Made by a program: the position numbers and the translations under genes
The notes under the pieces: generated by a model
Databases searched by the model: none
Seen by the model: only the letters and a program-made list of their open reading frames with translations
What the model was told of the DNA's origin: nothing
Shown: positions 17,552 to 26,843 of the stretch, piece by piece
Layout: each line of letters starts with the position of its first letter
Position numbering within the stretch: position 1 is the stretch's first letter
Assembly: GCF_004364775.1 (NCBI RefSeq)
Contig: NZ_SOAL01000027.1
Span: 1-64,000, forward strand
DNA from: Comamonas sp. JUb58
Lineage (GTDB): Bacteria; Pseudomonadota; Gammaproteobacteria; Burkholderiales; Burkholderiaceae_C
DNA: 64,000 nucleotides
Direction: 5' to 3'

Positions 17552-18646
17552 TCAATCCAGCGCCAGCAGCGGATGCGCCTCTACCGGCCAGGGGCTGGCA
17601 AACATCTGCGCCACTTCCTGCAGGTTTACGTCCTCAATGCGGGCGGGGTTCCACTGCGGGTGGTGGTCCTTGTCCACCGCCAGCGCGCGGATGCCTTCCA
17701 AGGTTTCGCTCTTGCGATCGGGGCGCAGGTAAAAGCAGTGGCGCACCATGTCGCGTTCCATGCGCAGGTCGTGGGCCAGGCTTATGCCACGCGCACGGCG
17801 GATCTGTTCCAGCACCACAAACAGCATCAGCGGCGAGCGCTTGCGCAGGGTCTCAGCGGTGGCGCGGGCAAAGTTGCTGCTGCCGGCCTCCAGTGCGGCG
17901 ATGATGGCCGGCACATCGGCCAGGCCAAAGTACTGCGCAATCTCCGCATCGGGGTTGGCTGCGCGCTCGGGTGCGGGCGCCAAGGCAGCCTTGGCAAAGG
18001 CCTGCACCGCATCGCCGTTGGCAAAGCTGCCAGTGGCCAGGCCGTCCCACAGCGCCTGCTGCTGCGCGCTGGGCAGGTAGCCATCGGCCAGCTGGTAGGC
18101 CACTGCATCGGCCGCGCCAATCATCTGACCGCTCAGGCCCAGGTACTCGCCCACATGGCCGGGGCAGCGCGACAGAAAGTAGCCGCCGCCCACATCGGGG
18201 AACAGGCCAATGGCGGTCTCGGGCATGGCCATCTTGGTACGCTCGGTGACGATGCGCAGGCTGCCACCCTGGCTGATGCCCATGCCGCCACCCATCACGA
18301 TGCCATCCATGAAGGCGATATAGGGCTTGCCGAAATGATGGATCAGGTGGTTGAGCGCATATTCCTCGGTGAAGAAATCCTCCAGCTCGGGGTTGCCGGC
18401 CATGCCGGCGGCATGCAGAAAGCGGATATCGCCGCCCGCGCAGAAGGCGCCAAACACGCCCTCCTTGTTGCTGCCCCGGATTGCTACGGCCAGCACCTTC
18501 TCGTCCTGCTGCCAGCGCAGCAGCACATCGCGCAGCTCGCGCACCATGGCCAGCGACAGCGCGTTCAGCGCCTTGGGTCGGTTGAGCGTGATAAAGCCCA
18601 GCTGGCCACGCACTTCGCTTTGCACATCTTCGGTGTAGACCGACAT
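17552..18646 (-). CDS. Enoyl-CoA hydratase/isomerase family protein (3-hydroxyisobutyryl-CoA hydrolase type)
   Basis: 364 residues, the length of HIBYL-CoA hydrolases rather than of ~260-residue enoyl-CoA hydratases. Crotonase-fold motifs are present: ITLNRPKALNALS, GAFCAGGDIRFL (oxyanion hole), GIVMGGGMGISQGG and AMPETAIGLFPDVGGGYFLSRCPG with the catalytic Glu/Asp. Last gene of the acyl-CoA cluster before oleate hydratase. Valine degradation would be the standard role of the subfamily, but neighbouring genes suggest a broader acyl-CoA pathway. Confidence 0.88.
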   Translation of the reverse strand: MSVYTEDVQSEVRGQLGFITLNRPKALNALSLAMVRELRDVLLRWQQDEKVLAVAIRGSNKEGVFGAFCAGGDIRFLHAAGMAGNPELEDFFTEEYALNHLIHHFGKPYIAFMDGIVMGGGMGISQGGSLRIVTERTKMAMPETAIGLFPDVGGGYFLSRCPGHVGEYLGLSGQMIGAADAVAYQLADGYLPSAQQQALWDGLATGSFANGDAVQAFAKAALAPAPERAANPDAEIAQYFGLADVPAIIAALEAGSSNFARATAETLRKRSPLMLFVVLEQIRRARGISLAHDLRMERDMVRHCFYLRPDRKSETLEGIRALAVDKDHHPQWNPARIEDVNLQEVAQMFASPWPVEAHPLLALD

Positions 18647-18728
18647 AAGATTTGACTCCTTGTTCTTCTGAAAACAACCGCCACCATAGCCGAAAAACGG
18701 CGCGGGCTGCGGTCAATCAGGTGCCAAA

Positions 18729-19760
18729 TCAGGCTACGGGCGCGCTGCTGTCGGTGATCTGGCGGATCACATCAAGCGCCAGGCCATCGGCCGCCAACAA
18801 TGCTCGGCCCGCCTGCAGCTGCCAATAGGCTTCGCTGCCGGCCGTCTGGCGCCACAGGTGCAGGCGGCGGGTGTAGAGCTGCAGGTCAAACTCGGTGGTA
18901 AAGCCGATCGCGCCGTGGATGGAGTGCGCGAGCGACGCCACCTCAACAGCGGCCTCGCTGCTGCGCGCCTTGCCAACCGCCACCTTCAGCGGGTCCGCCA
19001 CCACGCCATCGGCCTCGCAGGCGATCTGCGCGGCCATGCGTGCCGCGCTCACATGCTCGGCCATCACCGCCAGCTCATGCTGGATCGCCTGGAACTTGCC
19101 AATCGGGCGGTCAAACTGCTGGCGCTCGTTGGCAAAGTTCAGGGTGCTTTCAAACACCGTCAGCAAGCTGCCCGCCAGCAAGGCCGACACCAGCCCGGCC
19201 TGCGCGACCAGCAAGGAGGCGGCGGCCGGCACCCGCGTGGCCGAGGCCAGCGCTGCTTCAGGCCAGTGCAGATCCGCATCCAGCACAAAAATGCTGGCAC
19301 TGGCCTGCGCGGCGGCCACCGGCAGCAGCAACAGATCAGCGCCCTGCTGGCCCAGCACCCATTGCGCCACGCGGGCGCCGCGCACACCGCTGGCCCGCAA
19401 CCCACCATCGGCGGCGGCCAGTTGCGGCGCCAACGCAATGGCGCCCTGCGGCACTGCCACGCCCGCGGCCGACAGCCAGGCCCGCGCCAGCATGGTGTCT
19501 GCCAGTGGCAGCGGCATCGCATGCTGGCCCAGCACATCCCAGACGCCAAAGGCATCGCGCAAGGCCAGGCCAGCGCCGCCAGCGGCCTCGGGCAGCAGCA
19601 GATCGGCAAAGCCGCTGTCTTCAATCTGCTGCCACAGGGCGGCAGCGGCGGGCGATGCGCCAGCGCTTGCTGCCGCTTCGCTCTCGATCGCGCGCACCAC
19701 GGCGGGCGTGCATTGGCCGGTCAGCAGATCGCGCAGGGCCTCGGTAATCAAATGGTCCAT
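18729..19760 (-). CDS. Acyl-CoA dehydrogenase family protein (divergent subunit)
   Basis: 343 residues, shorter and less conserved than the preceding dehydrogenase. C-terminal acyl-CoA dehydrogenase features are present: FANERQQFDRPIGKFQAIQHELAVMAE and AHSIHGAIGFTTEFDLQLYTRRLHLW. The N-terminal half is alanine-rich. Tandem pairs of one canonical and one divergent dehydrogenase are common in steroid and dicarboxylate catabolic clusters, where they form heteromers. The gap to the upstream gene is 16 bases, so co-expression is likely. Confidence 0.88.
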   Translation of the reverse strand: MDHLITEALRDLLTGQCTPAVVRAIESEAAASAGASPAAAALWQQIEDSGFADLLLPEAAGGAGLALRDAFGVWDVLGQHAMPLPLADTMLARAWLSAAGVAVPQGAIALAPQLAAADGGLRASGVRGARVAQWVLGQQGADLLLLPVAAAQASASIFVLDADLHWPEAALASATRVPAAASLLVAQAGLVSALLAGSLLTVFESTLNFANERQQFDRPIGKFQAIQHELAVMAEHVSAARMAAQIACEADGVVADPLKVAVGKARSSEAAVEVASLAHSIHGAIGFTTEFDLQLYTRRLHLWRQTAGSEAYWQLQAGRALLAADGLALDVIRQITDSSAPVA

Positions 19761-19776
19761 GTTCTTCTCCTTGCGC

Positions 19777-20934
19777 TCAACGCAGGCCCAGGCCGCGTGC
19801 GATCATGCCGCGCAAAATGCTGCGCGTGCCGCCGCGCAGCGTGTAGCAGGGCGAGACGAGTGTGAGGTAGTTCAGGGTCAGCAGCAGTTCGTGAGGCACG
19901 GCCTCGCCATCCAGCGCCATCAGGTCATCGGCAATCGCGGCCGGAATGTACTGCTCCAGCACCGTGCCCTGGTCCTTGACCAAGGCGGCCTCGACGATGG
20001 GGCTTTGGCCTTGCACCAGCTTCTCTTGCACCGCCACCGACAGCGCGCGCAGCGGTGCCAGGCGCGTCAGGATCTGACCAGCCAGCTTCAGCGATTCGGC
20101 GCGCGGCGCCGTCTGACTGCGCAAAAAGGCCAGCCACTGGTCCAACAGCACCACCGACGAGAACAGGCGCTCGGGGCCGCTGCGCTCAAAAGCCAGCTCG
20201 GCGGTAACTTGCTCCCAGCCCTGCCCTTCGGCGCCCACCAGCGCATCGGGGGCCAGTTGCACATTGTCAAAAAACACCTCGCAGAAATGGCGGTCGCCCG
20301 ACATGTCCTCGATGGGCCGAACGGTGACGCCCGGCAGGCTCAGGTCCACGATCAGCTGCGACAGGCCCTTCTGGCGGTCAGCCGCCTCGCCCGAGGTGCG
20401 CACTAGCGCAATCATGTACTGGCAGTGCTGGGCGTTGGTGGTCCAGATCTTCTGGCCATTGAGCAGCCAGCCGGCATCGTTGGGCACGGCGCGCGTGCGC
20501 ACGCTGGCCAGGTCAGAGCCGGCATTGGGCTCGCTCATGCCAATGCAGAAAAAGCTCTCGCCCTGCGCCACCGGCGGCACATAGCGCTGCTTTTGCGCCT
20601 CGGTGCCGTACTTCAGGATGAGCGGCGCGCTCTGGCGCTCGGCAATCCAGTGCGAGCCCACCGGCGCGCCAAAATTCAGCAGTTCCTCGACCACCACATA
20701 GCGGGCAAAAGCGCCCTGCGCGTGGCCGCCATAGGCCTTGGGGAAGGTCATGCCCAGCCAGCCCTTCTCGCCGAGCTTGCGGCTGAAGGCCGGGTCGTAG
20801 CCGCTCCAGGATTTGGCGCGGATATGGGCGGGCATGTCTTTGACCGCTTCTTGCAAAAAGGCACGCACCTCGGCGCGCAGCGCCTCGCCTTCGGGCGGGA
20901 TGCGCGTCAGGGCCAGTCCGTTGAGAATCGTCAT
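19777..20934 (-). CDS. Acyl-CoA dehydrogenase
   Basis: 385 residues, full length. FAD-dependent alpha,beta-desaturation of an acyl-CoA is expected. Typical blocks are GWLGMTFPKAYGG, FFCIGMSEPNAGSDLASVRTRA (FAD and substrate contact), WLLNGQKIWTTNAQHCQYMIALVRT and a C-terminal RGMIARGLGLR. It is probably the partner of the divergent dehydrogenase that follows. Substrate chain unknown. Confidence 0.93.
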   Translation of the reverse strand: MTILNGLALTRIPPEGEALRAEVRAFLQEAVKDMPAHIRAKSWSGYDPAFSRKLGEKGWLGMTFPKAYGGHAQGAFARYVVVEELLNFGAPVGSHWIAERQSAPLILKYGTEAQKQRYVPPVAQGESFFCIGMSEPNAGSDLASVRTRAVPNDAGWLLNGQKIWTTNAQHCQYMIALVRTSGEAADRQKGLSQLIVDLSLPGVTVRPIEDMSGDRHFCEVFFDNVQLAPDALVGAEGQGWEQVTAELAFERSGPERLFSSVVLLDQWLAFLRSQTAPRAESLKLAGQILTRLAPLRALSVAVQEKLVQGQSPIVEAALVKDQGTVLEQYIPAAIADDLMALDGEAVPHELLLTLNYLTLVSPCYTLRGGTRSILRGMIARGLGLR

Positions 20935-20949
20935 CGTCTTCGCTTTCGT

Positions 20950-21924
20950 TCAATCCAGGGACACGCCCGTGCTCTTGACCACGCCGGCCCAGCGCTTGAT
21001 CTCGCTCTGGATGTAGTCGCCATAGGCCTGCGGGGTTGAGCCCAGCGGCTCGGTGCCTTGCACGCGCAGCTTCTCCAAAACGCCGGGGTCCTTCAAGGCC
21101 TTCATCAGCTCGGCGTTGAGGCGCTGCACCACGGCATCGGGCGTCTTGGCGGGCACCATCACGCCCTGCCAGGCACCGGCCTCAAAGCCGGTCATGCCGC
21201 TTTCAGCCAGGGTGGGTGCGTTGGGAAAATTCGGAATGCGCTGGGCGGTGCTCACCGCCAGCAGCTTGAGCTTGCCGTCCCTGATGAAGGGCGCCACCGA
21301 GTTGATGGTGTCAGTCATGAACTCGATCTGGCCTGCCACCAGGTCCACATCGGCCGGGGCGCTGCCCTTGTAAGGCACATGGCTGGCATCGATGCCAAAG
21401 TGCTGCACCACCTGAAAGGCGGCTAGGTGGGTGACATTGCCATTGCCGGCCGAGCCGTAAGAGAGCTTGCCCTTGTTGTCCTGCGCATACTTCACCAACT
21501 CTTGCACCGTGTTGGCAGGCACCTTGGGGTTGACCACCAGGCCCAGCGGCACCACGGCCGTCAATGCGACCGGGCGCAGGTCCTTGGCCACGTCGTAGCT
21601 GAGCTTTTTGTACAGCGAGGGGCTGAGCGCAATCGACGAGGTGTTGTAGAGCACCGTATAGCCATCGGCGGCGGCCTTGGCCACCAGTGCATTGCCGATA
21701 TTGCCGTTGGCGCCGGGCCGGTTGTCGACGATCACCGTCTGCCCCAGCTGCTGGCTCACTTGCTGGGCCAGCACGCGCGCCACCATGTCGGTGGGCCCGC
21801 CAGGCGGGAACGGTACGACCAGAGTGATCGGCTTGCTGGGCCAGGGATCCTGCGCCTGGGCAGCTCCACACACAGCCACCAGCGCCAACGCGAGCAGGGC
21901 CGAACGACGTACAAAACCATATTG
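20950..21924 (-). CDS. Bug-family (TctC-like) periplasmic solute receptor
   Basis: About 324 residues from ATG 21924, which has AGGAGA nearby. A signal peptide ends at CGAAQAQD. Bug motifs are present: WPSKPITLVVPFPPGGPTDMVAR, IVDNRPGANGNIGNALVAKAAADGYTVL, and YGSAGNGNVTHLAAFQV. These receptors capture carboxylates and similar solutes. The matching TctA/TctB permease is not in the window. Its place inside the acyl-CoA cluster suggests that the pathway's substrate or a related acid is its ligand. Confidence 0.92.
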   Translation of the reverse strand, partial: QYGFVRRSALLALALVAVCGAAQAQDPWPSKPITLVVPFPPGGPTDMVARVLAQQVSQQLGQTVIVDNRPGANGNIGNALVAKAAADGYTVLYNTSSIALSPSLYKKLSYDVAKDLRPVALTAVVPLGLVVNPKVPANTVQELVKYAQDNKGKLSYGSAGNGNVTHLAAFQVVQHFGIDASHVPYKGSAPADVDLVAGQIEFMTDTINSVAPFIRDGKLKLLAVSTAQRIPNFPNAPTLAESGMTGFEAGAWQGVMVPAKTPDAVVQRLNAELMKALKDPGVLEKLRVQGTEPLGSTPQAYGDYIQSEIKRWAGVVKSTGVSLD

Positions 21925-21993
21925 CATCTTTGTCTCCTGTATTGGTTCTCTCATCTGACGCAGGCCGTGGTGGCCACCTACCGCAATGCCGCG

Positions 21994-22497
21994 CTAGCGC
22001 CCGGCCAGCAGGCGCACGGCGGTGTAGACCATCACCTGCTCCTGGCGCTGGTTGTAGACCTCGATGCGCGAGGTCACCACCGCCCGGCCACCTTTGCTGG
22101 TCGGCTTGATATCGGTCACTTCCACCAGCGCCTCGATCGTGTCGCCCACCACCACCGGGCCCAGAATCTTCTGGTGCAGCTCCAGCATGGCCAGGCCCGT
22201 GCCCTGGATCATGCTTTGCAGAATGAAGCCTTCGATCAAGGTGTAGGTGAGCGCACCGGGTACCGGCCGGCCCCGGATCGCGCCGCCGTCGTAGCCGTCC
22301 TCGATAAAGATGGCTTCGAGCATGCCGGTGGTGTTGATGAAGTTGACCAGGTCGGTCTCTGTCACCGTGCGGCGAAAGGTGCGCAGTTGCTGGCCGACCT
22401 GCAGGTCCTGCCAGACAAAGCCCTGGCCCATGCGGGCAGTGCCGGCCAGCGTGGCGGCGCGGTTCTCGGTGGAAGAAATCCAGTTGTTCGCGGTCAT
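21994..22497 (-). CDS. MaoC-type hot-dog dehydratase
   Basis: 167 residues. A hot-dog fold of the MaoC family is indicated by GQGFVWQDLQVGQQLRTFRRTVTETDLVNFINTTG, PGALTYTLIEGFILQSM, and LGPVVVGDTIEALVEVTDI. It likely hydrates or dehydrates an acyl-CoA. The catalytic Asp/His pair of (R)-hydratase 2 is not obvious at the usual place, so activity could differ. It follows the CoA transferase gene by 21 bases. Confidence 0.85.
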   Translation of the reverse strand: MTANNWISSTENRAATLAGTARMGQGFVWQDLQVGQQLRTFRRTVTETDLVNFINTTGMLEAIFIEDGYDGGAIRGRPVPGALTYTLIEGFILQSMIQGTGLAMLELHQKILGPVVVGDTIEALVEVTDIKPTSKGGRAVVTSRIEVYNQRQEQVMVYTAVRLLAGR

Positions 22498-22518
22498 GGC
22501 GTCTTGTCTTTCAGCGGT

Positions 22519-23697
22519 TCATTCAGCCACGGAAGGCTGCAAAGCGGCAATGCGGGCATCGTCCCAGCCTGCCTCGCGCAGCAGCTGCTGCGTGTGCTCA
22601 CCCAGGCGCGGTGGCATGCCGATGGGTGCCTGCGCACCATCGATGCGCACCGATGAGCGCGGGAAGCGCACCGTGCCCATGGCGGGGTCCTGCTTTTCGA
22701 CAAAAAAGCCGGTGGCCTGCAGGTGCGGGTCACGCGGCAGGTCGTCCATGCGCGCGACGGGGGCGGCGGGTATCTCCAGCGCCTCGCAGGTCTGCAACCA
22801 GTAGGCGGTGTCTTTTTGCGCGACATAGCTGCTCATGGTCTCCAACAGCGTCGCGATATGGCGGGTGCGCTGGGCCTGGGTGGCAAAGCGCTCGTCCTGC
22901 GCCAATTCCGGCTGGCCCACGGCGGCAAAGAAGCGGCGCCAGTGGCCATCGGTGTAGGGCATCATGCAGACATGGCCGTCCAAGGTCTTGTAGGGCTTGC
23001 GCCAGGGCGCCATCACACGCGGGTAGCCAGCGCCGCTGAGCGCGGGCTCAAAATGCATGCCGTAGAAATGCTCGACCAGGTTGAAGCCCACCATGGTCTC
23101 GTACATCGGCACCTCGACAAAGCTGCCCTCGCCCGTGCGTTCGCGCTGGAACAAGGCGGCCATCACCGCATGCGCTGCCACCAGGCCACAGGTCTTGTCA
23201 GCTGCAATGGTGGGCAGGTAGCGGGCCTCACCGGTCTGGCGCTCCATCAGGTCGGCCAGGCCGCTCATGCCCTGGATCACATCGTCATAAGCGGGCAGAC
23301 CGGCATAAGGGCCATCCTCACCAAAGCCATGCAGACCCACATAAACCAGGCGCGGGTACTGGCTGCGCAGGCGCACAGGATCCAGCCCCAGCTTGGCCAG
23401 TTTTTGCGGCCGCATGCTGTGCATGAAGACGTCGGTGGTCTTGAGCAGCGCATGCAGCGCCTCCTGGGCCTCGGGCGCCTTCAGGTCCAGCACCACGCTT
23501 TTCTTGCTGCGGTTGGAGCCCATGAACAGCGCCGACATGCCGGCCTCAGCCGCCGGCCCGGTGTAGCGCGTGGAGTCGCCTCCAGGCGGCTCGATCTTGA
23601 TCACCTCGGCGCCGTAATCGGCCAGCACCTGGCTGGCCAGCGGCCCGAAAATCACGCTGGAAAGGTCCAGCACCCGCAGGCCTGTCAATGCACTCAA
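22519..23697 (-). CDS. CaiB/BaiF-type CoA transferase (family III)
   Basis: 392 residues. Family III CoA transferase motifs: LTGLRVLDLSSVIFGPLASQVLADYGAEVIKIEPPGGDSTR at the N-terminus, NRSKKSVVLDLK, a YDDVIQGMSGLADLM segment containing the conserved aspartate nucleophile, and APVARMDDLPRDPHLQATGFF. It probably activates the pathway substrate by CoA transfer. First gene of the cluster, divergent from the LysR regulator. The natural acceptor is not predictable. Confidence 0.92.
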   Translation of the reverse strand: MSALTGLRVLDLSSVIFGPLASQVLADYGAEVIKIEPPGGDSTRYTGPAAEAGMSALFMGSNRSKKSVVLDLKAPEAQEALHALLKTTDVFMHSMRPQKLAKLGLDPVRLRSQYPRLVYVGLHGFGEDGPYAGLPAYDDVIQGMSGLADLMERQTGEARYLPTIAADKTCGLVAAHAVMAALFQRERTGEGSFVEVPMYETMVGFNLVEHFYGMHFEPALSGAGYPRVMAPWRKPYKTLDGHVCMMPYTDGHWRRFFAAVGQPELAQDERFATQAQRTRHIATLLETMSSYVAQKDTAYWLQTCEALEIPAAPVARMDDLPRDPHLQATGFFVEKQDPAMGTVRFPRSSVRIDGAQAPIGMPPRLGEHTQQLLREAGWDDARIAALQPSVAE

Positions 23698-23803
23698 GGC
23701 TTGTCTCCGTCTTTGTGGTGATAGCGATGAATGGCATTATTTGATATGTTTCACAGCTGTGTCTATGTCGCAATTGACAGGTACTGATACACAGGAGATA
23801 TCA

Positions 23804-24694
23804 ATGGACTTGCGCCAACTGCGCCACTTTGTCACCCTGGCGCAAACCCTGAACTACCGCCAGGCGGCCGAGCAGCTGCATATGTCCCAGCCGCCGCTGT
23901 CGCAGTCGATCCGCAAGCTGGAAGACGACCTGGGCGTGCAGCTGTTCGAGCGCGACCGGCGCGGCACCGTGCTGTCGGGCGCGGGCCGGGCTGCTTTGGA
24001 GAGCGCCAAGCTCGCGCTCTACCATGCGCGCCAAGTACAGGCCGTGTCGCAGGCCACCGCCAGTGGCGAGCTGGGGCGTCTGCACATCGGCTTTATCGGC
24101 TCGGCCACGTTCTCGCTGATTCCACAGCTGGTACAGGCCTTTCGCGCGGCCTACCCTGCCATTGACCTGGTGCTGACCGAATCGACCACGCGCGAGATTT
24201 GCGCCCAGGTCGCCAGCGGCGATTTTGATGCCGGCCTGCTGCGCTACCCGGTGACCCAGGCCACCGAGCTGTCCATCACGCCCGTCGAACCCGACCGCCT
24301 GATTGCCGCCCTGCCCGCTGGCAACCCGCTGCAGATCAAGGAGAGCCTGCAGCTGATCGACCTGGCCGACCAGCCCTTTGTGAACTACCGCCCCAGTGAG
24401 GTGCCGGGCCTGCATGCCTTGGTGGTGCTGGCCTGCCAGAACGCCGGCTTTATGCCGCAGATCAAGCAGCATGCCGTGCAGGCGCAGACCTTGGTGAGCC
24501 TGGTGGGCGCCGGCCTGGGCGTGGCCCTGGTGCCGGCCGTGGTGGCCAAGGCCGCCACACCCGGCGTCATCTTCCGCGAGCTGACCGACACCCAGCACCT
24601 GCCCCAGATCGGCATAGCGCTGGCTTTGAACCAGCGCCAGCCGGTGGCTACGGCGCAGCGGTTGAAGGAGTTGCTACTTAGAACGTGTTCATGA
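23804..24694 (+). CDS. LysR-family transcriptional regulator
   Basis: 296 residues from ATG 23804, with AGGAG six bases before it; longer frames upstream lack this site. The helix-turn-helix spans residues ~3-60 (LRHFVTLAQTLNYRQAAEQLHMSQPPLSQSIRKLEDDLGVQLFERDRRG, the classic LysR block read in parts). A substrate-binding domain follows. It is divergent from the acyl-CoA cluster and is probably its regulator. Its last residues (RTCS) and stop codon lie inside the cloverleaf repeat element, so the C-terminus has been remodelled by that element. Confidence 0.93.
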   Translation: MDLRQLRHFVTLAQTLNYRQAAEQLHMSQPPLSQSIRKLEDDLGVQLFERDRRGTVLSGAGRAALESAKLALYHARQVQAVSQATASGELGRLHIGFIGSATFSLIPQLVQAFRAAYPAIDLVLTESTTREICAQVASGDFDAGLLRYPVTQATELSITPVEPDRLIAALPAGNPLQIKESLQLIDLADQPFVNYRPSEVPGLHALVVLACQNAGFMPQIKQHAVQAQTLVSLVGAGLGVALVPAVVAKAATPGVIFRELTDTQHLPQIGIALALNQRQPVATAQRLKELLLRTCS

Positions 24695-24926
24695 TCTCCT
24701 CGCGCCGCGACAGTGTCTTTGCGAGATGGGATGCTAGGCGCAGTGCGCACGCTGCAACGCCGCAGACCGCTCGCAAAGCCACTGTCCCTACGGGTTGGAG
24801 TGAAATCGGGCGACTTCTGCGCGCTGGCCCTTGCTTGCACCCCGGTGCAAGCTGCGGACCACCCCTTCGAACTCATCCCGATTGCACTCCAACGCGGCTG
24901 CGTAGAGATCGTGAACACGTTCTTAA
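24677..24926. repeat. 250-bp element with cloverleaf dyad symmetry
   Basis: Outer inverted repeats lie at 24681-24698 and 24905-24922 (17 of 18 bases match). Inside are two separate long stems: 24710-24725 with 24770-24785 (15 of 16) and 24794-24810 with 24877-24893 (16 of 17). The second arm also contains a 7-bp hairpin at 24834-24851. The folded molecule would be a junction of three helices with an internal cap hairpin. No convincing gene lies in it. It overlaps the 3' end of the LysR gene. It resembles a MITE or a structured intergenic repeat, but copy number cannot be judged from one window. Confidence 0.8.
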
Positions 24927-24961
24927 GCTCCAGCCCATGGGCTGATTCCGCCCAGACGCAA

Positions 24962-24985
24962 AAAAGGCCGCAGATGCGGCCTTTT
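24962..24985. terminator. Bidirectional terminator downstream of typA
   Basis: AAAAGGCCGCA pairs with TGCGGCCTTTT, 11 bp with a two-base loop, just past the typA stop codon. It is symmetrical and could also end transcripts leaving the LysR gene. Confidence 0.85.
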
Positions 24986-25013
24986 CTGGTGTTGGATCAC
25001 GTCGCTACGCAGA

Positions 25014-26843
25014 TTATGCGTTTTCGCGCGATGCGCGCTTGCGGTCGTGTTCCTTCAGGTGGCGCTTGCGCACGCGCAGGCTGGTGGGGGTGATTTCCAG
25101 CAGTTCGTCTTCTTCGATGAACTCCACGCCGTATTCCAGCGACAGCTCGATAGGAGGCGTGATCTTGATCGCGTCTTCCTTGCCGCTCACGCGGAAGTTG
25201 GTCAGCTGCTTGGTACGGGTCGCGTTCACCACCAGGTCGTTGTCACGGCTGTGGATACCGACGATCATGCCTTCGTACACGGGGTCGTTGGGCTTGACGA
25301 ACATGCGGCCACGGTCGTCCAGCTTGCCCAGGGCGTAGGTGAAGATTTCACCGTCGTCCATCGAGATCAGCACGCCATTCTTGCGGCCGCCGATTTCGCC
25401 CTTGTGTGGCTCGTAGCTGTCGAAGATGTTGGCGATCAGGCCGGAACCACGGGTCAGGTTCAGGAATTCGTTGGTGAAACCGATCAGGCCACGGGCCGGA
25501 ATGCGGTATTCCAGACGGACGCGACCGCGGCCATCGGGTTCCATGTTAACCAGCTCGCCCTTGCGCTCGCCCAGGGCTTGCATCACGCCGCCTTGGTGGC
25601 CTTCTTCGATGTCGGCCGTCACCAGCTCGATAGGCTCGTGGCGCACGCCGTCGATCATTTGCATCACGACGCGTGGCTTGGACACGGCCAGCTCATAGCC
25701 TTCGCGGCGCATTTCTTCCAGCAGAATGGTCAGGTGCAGTTCACCACGGCCAGCCACTTCAAAGATACCGTCTTCGTCGGTTTCCTTGACGCGCAGGGCC
25801 ACGTTGGAGCGCAGCTCCTTTTGCAGGCGGTCCCAGATCTGGCGGCTGGTCACGTACTTGCCTTCACGACCTGCCAGTGGCGAGGTGTTCACGCAGAAGT
25901 TCATGGTCAGCGTAGGCTCGTCAATCTTCAGCATCGGCAGAGGCTGTGGATTGGCCGGGTCGGTCACGGTTTCACCGATACCGATATTTTCGATACCGCT
26001 GATCAGCACGATTTCGGAAGGACCGGCTTCGGTCGCTTGCACGCGGTCAATACCTTGGAAGGTGTGGACCTGGTTGATCTTGCCGGTGTAGCTCTTGCCG
26101 TCCAGGCCGGCCATCACGGCCACTTGCTGACCGGGCTTGAGCGTGCCCTGGGTGATACGGCCCACGCCGATACGGCCCACGAAGGTGGAGTAGTCCAGTG
26201 CGGAGACTTGCATCTGCAGCGGTGCAGTTGCATCGCCTTGCACCGATGGCACGTGTTCCAGAATGGTTTCGAACAGGGCCGACATGTCGGGACCCCATTG
26301 CGCGCCTGGCTCGCCTTCTTCCTTCGACGACCAGCCGTTGATACCCGAGGCGTACACGACGGGGAAGTCCAGCTGTTCATCGGTCGCGCCGAGCTTGTCG
26401 AACAGGTCGAACGCAGCGTTCACGACCTTGTCGGGGTTGGCACCGGGCTTGTCGACCTTGTTCACCACGACGATGGGCTTCAGGCCCAGGGCCAGAGCCT
26501 TCTTGGTCACGAAACGCGTTTGGGGCATGGGGCCTTCTTGCGCGTCGATCAGCAGCACCACACCGTCCACCATGGACAGCGCGCGTTCCACTTCACCACC
26601 GAAGTCCGCGTGACCAGGGGTGTCGAGAATGTTGATGTGGGTGTCGTTCCAGGACACGGCGCAGTTCTTGGCCAGGATGGTAATGCCGCGCTCACGCTCG
26701 ATGGCGTGGTTGTCCATCACGGTATCCACGACTTTTTCGTGTTCGGCGAAGGTACCAGACTGGCGCAGCAGCTGGTCCACCATGGTCGTCTTGCCATGGT
26801 CAACGTGGGCGATGATCGCAATATTGCGGATTTGTTTGCTCAT
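25014..26843 (-). CDS. typA: Translational GTPase TypA/BipA
   Basis: 609 residues from ATG 26843, preceded by TTGGAAA. Ribosome-associated GTPase needed for 50S assembly and stress adaptation. G1 [10 protein letters not shown]3 [12 protein letters not shown] and G4 [10 protein letters not shown] are all present, followed by the EF-G-like domains and the BipA-specific C-terminal domain ending in a basic tail ([17 protein letters not shown]). The start overlaps the truB stop by four bases, so it is the last gene of the rimP-typA operon. Confidence 0.97.
   Translation of the reverse strand: MSKQIRNIAIIAHVDHGKTTMVDQLLRQSGTFAEHEKVVDTVMDNHAIERERGITILAKNCAVSWNDTHINILDTPGHADFGGEVERALSMVDGVVLLIDAQEGPMPQTRFVTKKALALGLKPIVVVNKVDKPGANPDKVVNAAFDLFDKLGATDEQLDFPVVYASGINGWSSKEEGEPGAQWGPDMSALFETILEHVPSVQGDATAPLQMQVSALDYSTFVGRIGVGRITQGTLKPGQQVAVMAGLDGKSYTGKINQVHTFQGIDRVQATEAGPSEIVLISGIENIGIGETVTDPANPQPLPMLKIDEPTLTMNFCVNTSPLAGREGKYVTSRQIWDRLQKELRSNVALRVKETDEDGIFEVAGRGELHLTILLEEMRREGYELAVSKPRVVMQMIDGVRHEPIELVTADIEEGHQGGVMQALGERKGELVNMEPDGRGRVRLEYRIPARGLIGFTNEFLNLTRGSGLIANIFDSYEPHKGEIGGRKNGVLISMDDGEIFTYALGKLDDRGRMFVKPNDPVYEGMIVGIHSRDNDLVVNATRTKQLTNFRVSGKEDAIKITPPIELSLEYGVEFIEEDELLEITPTSLRVRKRHLKEHDRKRASRENA

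Noticed and set aside
15405..17732. 775-codon plus-strand frame antisense to oleate hydratase
   Set aside because: Shadow of ohyA; no domain, and amino-acid composition mirrors the GC3 bias of the opposite strand.
24385..24918. Minus-strand frame across the cloverleaf repeat and the lysR end
   Set aside because: It crosses inverted repeats, has no ribosome site and no recognisable protein; explained by lysR and the repeat.
24677..24926. Cloverleaf element as a tRNA or CRISPR remnant
   Set aside because: Stems are 16-18 bp with large loops, no tRNA-like anticodon or TΨC arms, and no repeat-spacer periodicity.
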